From Micavibrio sp. (GTDB lineage Bacteria > Pseudomonadota > Alphaproteobacteria > Micavibrionales > Micavibrionaceae), in contig JAMONE010000191.1 in NCBI GenBank assembly GCA_027066695.1, positions 1 to 7,677 of the forward strand: DNA of 7,677 bases. The letters run 5' to 3'. The position numbers and the translations under genes were made by a program. Shown one piece after another: positions 3,649-7,677 of this stretch. Below the pieces are notes generated by a model that was given only the letters and a program-made list of their open reading frames with translations, was not told the DNA's origin and made no database searches. Position 1 is the stretch's first letter; every line of letters starts with the position of its first letter.

Positions 3649-4983
3649 GTCATTTTGTAGACGCTGTTTGGCATTATCTGCGCCGATGAGTAGTAAAAGC
3701 TCGGACAGCTCGGGGCCGTGATCCATTCCTGTTAATGCTTGACGTAGCGGCATGAATAGCTTTTTCCCTTTGCGCCCTGTTTGCGCTTTAACCGCATTCG
3801 CCCAGTTCATCCATGTATCTTTATTCCACGGAGTAGGGGGCATTAGCTCTAGCGCGGCTTTTATAAATTCAGGGTCTTCGATGATTGGCGTGACGGGGCC
3901 TTTGGCGACGTTCCACCATTCTTTAGCATCGGACATGCGTGTAATATTAGGGCGCACTATGTTCCAAAATTCTTCGTCAAGCTCGCTTAAATCCAGCTCT
4001 ATAAGGCGAGGTTTTGCGTTATCAAAGCTCATTTCGTGTAGGATTTTGGTGTTAAGGCGAACCAGTTCTTCTGCGTCGAATTTAGGAGTTCCGCGAGAGA
4101 ATTTAGAGATATCAAAATTATCTATAACGGTTTTAATATCACTGAAAGCTTCGATAGGCTCGGATGAACCAAGACGCGCCATAAGGCTTACGATTGACAT
4201 TGGCTCTAGCCCGTCATCTTGCAAATCCTTGAGGCTAAGCGAGCCGATACGCTTTGAAAGCTTGCCGCCTTCTTTATCGGATAATAGCGGCAGGTGAGCG
4301 AATATCGGAGCTTTTGCGCCCAATGCTTCGAACATTTGAATATGGCAAGCAGTGTTAGAGACGTGATCTTCCCCGCGTACAACGTGGGTTATATCGTAGT
4401 CTATATCATCAATAACCGAGCAGATATGGTAAAGTGGGCTGCCATCTTCGCGGATAAGCACGGGATCGGACAGGTCTTTGCCATCAAATTTTATATCGCC
4501 GCGCACAATGTCGTTCCAAATAATCGGGGCATGGTTAAGCTTAAACCTCCAGTGAGGTTTGCGGCCTTGGGCTTTATAGGATTTGATCTTATCCTCGCTA
4601 AGCTCTAATGCTTCGCGGTCATAAATAGGCGGTAATTTACGTGAAAGCTGGCTTTTGCGTTTAAGGTCAAGCTCTTCTGGTGTTTCGTAACATGGATAGA
4701 GCCTGCCATCAGTTTTTAGTTGCTCGATCTTGCTTTCATAAATATCTGATCTATCGCGTTGACGGGCTTTTGAATCCCAGTCCATCCCCATCCAGCTTAA
4801 GCCTTCTTCGATGGCGAGTTCATATTCATCCTTAGAGCGCACCTTGTCCGTATCGTCAATGCGCAGCATGAAATGCCCGTTATTAGCGCGGGTAAACAGC
4901 CATGATATTAACGCCGTACGCGCATTACCAACATGGAGCATTCCTGTGGGGGATGGTGCAAACCGCACTTTAATATTACCCAT
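3634..4983 (-). CDS. gltX: Glutamate--tRNA ligase (glutamyl-tRNA synthetase)
   Basis: Class I aminoacyl-tRNA synthetase that activates glutamate with ATP and loads it on tRNA-Glu (in many alphaproteobacteria also on tRNA-Gln, for later amidation) in the cytoplasm. The N-terminal catalytic Rossmann domain begins VRFAPSPTGMLHVGNARTAL, with the HIGH-type signature as HVGN at residues 17-20. The KMSKS-type loop is KLSKR at 241-245. Between them lie LRIDDTD (40-46), PCYETPEEL (97-105) and VVRGEDHVSN (201-210), all typical of the family. Only one cysteine (C98) is in the region that binds zinc in E. coli GluRS, so no zinc site is expected. The C-terminal anticodon-binding part is less conserved. 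Length of 449 aa is normal. AAAGG about 10 bases before the ATG supports the start. It follows nadE by 43 bases on the same strand. Discriminating versus non-discriminating type cannot be decided here. Confidence 0.95.
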   Translation of the reverse strand: MGNIKVRFAPSPTGMLHVGNARTALISWLFTRANNGHFMLRIDDTDKVRSKDEYELAIEEGLSWMGMDWDSKARQRDRSDIYESKIEQLKTDGRLYPCYETPEELDLKRKSQLSRKLPPIYDREALELSEDKIKSYKAQGRKPHWRFKLNHAPIIWNDIVRGDIKFDGKDLSDPVLIREDGSPLYHICSVIDDIDYDITHVVRGEDHVSNTACHIQMFEALGAKAPIFAHLPLLSDKEGGKLSKRIGSLSLKDLQDDGLEPMSIVSLMARLGSSEPIEAFSDIKTVIDNFDISKFSRGTPKFDAEELVRLNTKILHEMSFDNAKPRLIELDLSELDEEFWNIVRPNITRMSDAKEWWNVAKGPVTPIIEDPEFIKAALELMPPTPWNKDTWMNWANAVKAQTGRKGKKLFMPLRQALTGMDHGPELSELLLLIGADNAKQRLQNDKKAA

Positions 4984-5026
4984 TATTTATGTACCTTTTC
5001 TATATAAGTCTTTCTAATTATCGGAA

Positions 5027-6727
5027 TTATTCATCTTTTTCAATAAGATTTATAAAATGATTAGTTATAGGATACCTTCGATCTCGTCCAAAGGCATATG
5101 GCGAGATGCGCGTTCCTATTGGTGATTGAGAACGCTTATATTCTGTGATTTTTAAAAGCTGCGCTACTTGTTCTATTGCTTTGGGGTGTTTTAGGCATTT
5201 TTCTTTGATATTTATAAGGTCTTGCGGGGCGTTGCTCCAGTCCATATAGCTATTTTCAAGCAATAGAAGCAATATATCATCCAGCAAATCATAAGGCGGC
5301 AGGCTGTCTTGATCTGTTTGTCCCTCGCGTAGCTCTGCGCTTGGTGCTTTGGTTATAATATTATCAGGCATTACAGGGCTTTGCGCATTGCGCCATTTCG
5401 AAAGATTGAAAACTTCTGTTTTATATACATCTTTAAGGGCATTAAAGCCGCCATTCATATCACCATAAAGCGTGCAATAGCCAACGGCCATTTCGCTTTT
5501 ATTACCTGTGGAGATAAGCATTGCGCCATTTTCATTTGACAAAGCCATAAGGATTGCGCCGCGGATACGGCTTTGTGTATTCTCATGGGCAACGCCGTTT
5601 AGATCAGGGATAGCATCTTCAAAGGCTTTTACTGTGTCAGATATCGCAATAATATCATATTTAACGCCAAGCATTTGAGCGCATTCTTTTGCGTCTGTTA
5701 AGCTCTCATTTGAGGTGAACTCTGATGGCATCATGACGCAGTGGACATGATCTGCGCCAAGAGCATCAACAGCGATAGCCGCGCAAAGTGCGCTATCTAT
5801 TCCGCCAGAAAGGCCGATAATTACATTTTTAAAACCGTTTTTATGGACATAGTCTTTAAGGCCGATTTTAAGGGCAGCATAGACAAGAATAAAGTCATTA
5901 GGCTGAGATGTCGGCAGCTCACTTCCTTTGGTAAGGGTGAATATCTGCTTATCAGGGATTTGGGTTTTATTGCTGATATTTATGCTTGCGACTTCTTTTT
6001 CAAAGGCGGGAGCTTGATATAGCAATTGACCGCCACTATGCATGACAAATGATCGTCCATCGAAAACCAAATCATCTTGCCCGCCAACCATATTAAGGTA
6101 AAGCAAGCTTAAGCCTGTTTCAAATACGCGCGCACGCGCTTTATCCAGCCGCTGATTATGTTGAGTATAATTATAGGGGCTGGCATTTATTGCAATAAGC
6201 AGCTCTGCGCCTTGTTCTTTTAGATGTTTAGCAACGCCAGCATGCCACATATCCTCGCAAATCATAAGGCCAAGCTTATGCCCGCGGAAATATACAGGAT
6301 CGGGAAGTTTGCCATGGAAGAATACCCTTTTCTCATCAAAAACAGAGTAATTGGGCAGCATATGTTTGGTGAAAATATGCTTGATTGTTCCATCTTCAAT
6401 TAACAGAGCCGCATTATATACGCCGCCATTTATTATCCATGGTGTTGGAATTATCGCCGCCGCGTTAAAATTAGCGGTTTTAGCGCATATAGTTTCAATA
6501 GTTTCTTTGATTAGCTTTAAAAGCGCAGGATTTAAAACAAGATCTTCAGGCGGATATCCGCACAAAAACAGCTCGGGGAAAATTATGAGATCACAGCTAT
6601 CTTCATGCTCAAGCCAAGTATCAAGTATTTGTTTGGCATTACCATTAATATCACCTACGGTAGGGTTTAGCTGCGCTAAGGTAATATTTAAAGTTCTGGT
6701 TTTATTAAATATAGGTGCGCTGTTCAT
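5027..6727 (-). CDS. nadE: Glutamine-dependent NAD+ synthetase
   Basis: Catalyses the last step of NAD+ synthesis: ATP-dependent amidation of nicotinic acid adenine dinucleotide using ammonia from glutamine. The N-terminal nitrilase-type glutaminase domain (about 12-255) shows the Glu-Lys-Cys triad: E52 in FPELFLCGYP, K121 in TKHMLPNYSVFDE, C157 in MICEDMWHAG. The C-terminal synthetase domain (about 275-560) carries the ATP-pyrophosphatase P-loop IGLSGGIDSALCAA (304-317), then STGNKSEMAVGYCTLYGDMNGGF (406-428) and SAELREGQTDQDSLPPYDLLD (463-483), all family landmarks. Length of 566 aa fits the two-domain form, so the ammonia tunnel between domains is presumably intact. The ATG follows the aroG stop by 6 bases with only a weak ribosome site, suggesting translational coupling to aroG. 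gltX follows 43 bases downstream. Identification is firm. Confidence 0.96.
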   Translation of the reverse strand: MNSAPIFNKTRTLNITLAQLNPTVGDINGNAKQILDTWLEHEDSCDLIIFPELFLCGYPPEDLVLNPALLKLIKETIETICAKTANFNAAAIIPTPWIINGGVYNAALLIEDGTIKHIFTKHMLPNYSVFDEKRVFFHGKLPDPVYFRGHKLGLMICEDMWHAGVAKHLKEQGAELLIAINASPYNYTQHNQRLDKARARVFETGLSLLYLNMVGGQDDLVFDGRSFVMHSGGQLLYQAPAFEKEVASINISNKTQIPDKQIFTLTKGSELPTSQPNDFILVYAALKIGLKDYVHKNGFKNVIIGLSGGIDSALCAAIAVDALGADHVHCVMMPSEFTSNESLTDAKECAQMLGVKYDIIAISDTVKAFEDAIPDLNGVAHENTQSRIRGAILMALSNENGAMLISTGNKSEMAVGYCTLYGDMNGGFNALKDVYKTEVFNLSKWRNAQSPVMPDNIITKAPSAELREGQTDQDSLPPYDLLDDILLLLLENSYMDWSNAPQDLINIKEKCLKHPKAIEQVAQLLKITEYKRSQSPIGTRISPYAFGRDRRYPITNHFINLIEKDE

Positions 6728-6733
6728 AGTGTT

Positions 6734-7677
6734 TCAGGCTTCTTTATCTTTGCATAATGTCTTCAGCTCATCCGATATTAAAAACGCCATTTCTAATGCT
6801 TGATTAGCGTTAAGGCGTGGATCGCAATGAGTGTGATAGCGGCTTGATAAATCCTCATCCGTAATTTCATCAGCCCCACCAATACATTCTGTAACATTTT
6901 GCCCTGTCATCTCAAGATGGATACCACCGGGATGTGTTCCTTCGGCTTTATGAGCGGCAAAAAATCCGCGCACTTCTGTCATTATCATGTCAAAGGGTCT
7001 TGTTTTGTAACCTGATGAAGCTTTAATAGTGTTGCCATGCATGGGATCGCAAGACCATATAACAGATTTACCCTCTGCTTTTACTGCGCGTAGTAATGGT
7101 GCAAGGCTTTCTTCGACTTTATCATGACCCATGCGCGCGATAAGGGTTAGCCTTCCAGCGATGTTATCAGGGTTTATAATATCAATCAGGCGCAGCAGCT
7201 CATCCACGCTAAGTGCAGGCGAGCATTTCAAGCCAACAGGATTTTTAATGCCGCGGATAAACTCTATTTGTGCATTTTCAAGCTGATGTGTGCGCGCGCC
7301 AATCCATAACATATGTGCGGATGTGTCATAGTAATCACCGCTCAAACTATCTGTTCGTGTCATGGCTTCTTCGTACGGCAGCAATAATGCTTCGTGTGAC
7401 GTATAGAAAGTTGTTTCTTTAAGGGGCGGGACATTTTGCTCTGTAATGCCGCAAGCAGTCATAAAGCGTAGTGCCTCGTCAATGTTATTTGCTAAATCTT
7501 GATAACGCTCGCCCAGAGGGCTGTCTTTAACGAAACTTAAGTTCCATTTATGAACCTTGTTAAGGTTGGCGTAACCACCGCTAGCAAATGCACGCAGCAA
7601 GTTAAGTGTTGCAGCGGATTGGTTATATGATTTAACCATTCGGCGCGGGTCAGGCTCTCTCGCTGCGGCTGTAAATT
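6734..7677 (-). CDS. aroG: Class II 3-deoxy-7-phosphoheptulonate (DAHP) synthase, 5' end outside the window
   Basis: First enzyme of the shikimate pathway: condenses phosphoenolpyruvate with erythrose 4-phosphate, metal-dependent, cytoplasmic. The frame is open through the right edge: 12 codons before the ATG at 7639 read FTAAAREPDPRR and continue into MVKSYNQSAATLNLLRAFASGGYANL, a conserved internal stretch of class II (plant/actinobacterial type) enzymes, so that ATG is not the start. About 313 residues, the C-terminal two-thirds, are visible. Landmarks: LWIGARTHQL, NPVGLKCSPAL, LIARMGHDKV, IWSCDPMHGNT (metal-ligand His), GGIHLEMTGQNVTECIGG (metal-ligand Glu) and YHTHCDPRLNANQALEMAFL (metal-ligand Asp). 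The remaining metal-binding Cys should lie in the missing N-terminal part. The stop is 6 bases before nadE. The symbol aroG is used as for the class II enzyme of mycobacteria; other names are in use. Confidence 0.93.
   Translation of the reverse strand, partial: FTAAAREPDPRRMVKSYNQSAATLNLLRAFASGGYANLNKVHKWNLSFVKDSPLGERYQDLANNIDEALRFMTACGITEQNVPPLKETTFYTSHEALLLPYEEAMTRTDSLSGDYYDTSAHMLWIGARTHQLENAQIEFIRGIKNPVGLKCSPALSVDELLRLIDIINPDNIAGRLTLIARMGHDKVEESLAPLLRAVKAEGKSVIWSCDPMHGNTIKASSGYKTRPFDMIMTEVRGFFAAHKAEGTHPGGIHLEMTGQNVTECIGGADEITDEDLSSRYHTHCDPRLNANQALEMAFLISDELKTLCKDKEA

Noticed and set aside
3752..4608. Long plus-strand open frames opposite gltX
   Set aside because: They lie entirely antisense to a firmly identified synthetase and their translations have Ser/Leu/Ile-rich, non-family character expected of shadow frames.
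3634..4983. HVGN instead of HIGH in gltX as a sign of a dead or altered enzyme
   Set aside because: HxGN is a normal variant in alphaproteobacterial GluRS, and the KLSKR loop and other landmarks are intact.
6351..6803. 150-codon plus-strand frame across the nadE/aroG junction
   Set aside because: Antisense to two identified genes, with a hydrophobic Ser/Ile-rich shadow composition and no plausible start signal.

Overview
The window looks like chromosomal DNA from an AT-rich alphaproteobacterium (about 40% GC by eye). The taxonomic reading rests on three things: a CarD/CdnL-type RNA polymerase regulator, a glutamyl-tRNA synthetase of the alphaproteobacterial HxGN / PCYETPEEL type, and a class II (plant-type) DAHP synthase. 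It is inference from gene types, not a sequence search.

Left part (1-1187): two consecutive plus-strand genes for soluble, acidic proteins I cannot identify. The first is cut by the left edge. The second has a good ribosome binding site 21 bases after the first one's stop, so they probably form one transcript. They share two short in-frame blocks in the same order, a weak hint of common ancestry. From 1188 to 1675 there is no intact gene. This stretch holds two overlapping open fragments on opposite strands that read like decayed genes, small hairpins, and two pieces resembling short interspersed repeats.

Middle part (1676-3633): carD on the minus strand with a good sigma70-type promoter and a long leader. 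Then comes the most unusual object in the window, a 272-base element (2481-2752) bounded by perfect 23-base inverted repeats. It contains two further nested, arm-like inverted-repeat systems. It encodes no credible protein and ends 43 bases before the GTG start of a small NTF2-like (SnoaL-fold) gene. A 78-codon orphan gene with its own promoter follows.

Right part (3634-7677): a minus-strand cluster transcribed from the right edge in the order aroG (class II DAHP synthase, start outside the window), nadE (glutamine-dependent NAD+ synthetase), gltX (glutamyl-tRNA synthetase). The gaps are 6 and 43 bases, so co-transcription is likely. gltX ends tail-to-tail with the orphan gene, with directly abutting stop codons and a weak candidate bidirectional terminator. 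These three genes are core metabolism and translation: entry to aromatic synthesis, last step of NAD, charging of tRNA-Glu. No CRISPR array, tRNA, rRNA, transposase or defence gene is visible. The candidate for an undescribed object is the structured inverted-repeat element upstream of the NTF2-like gene.
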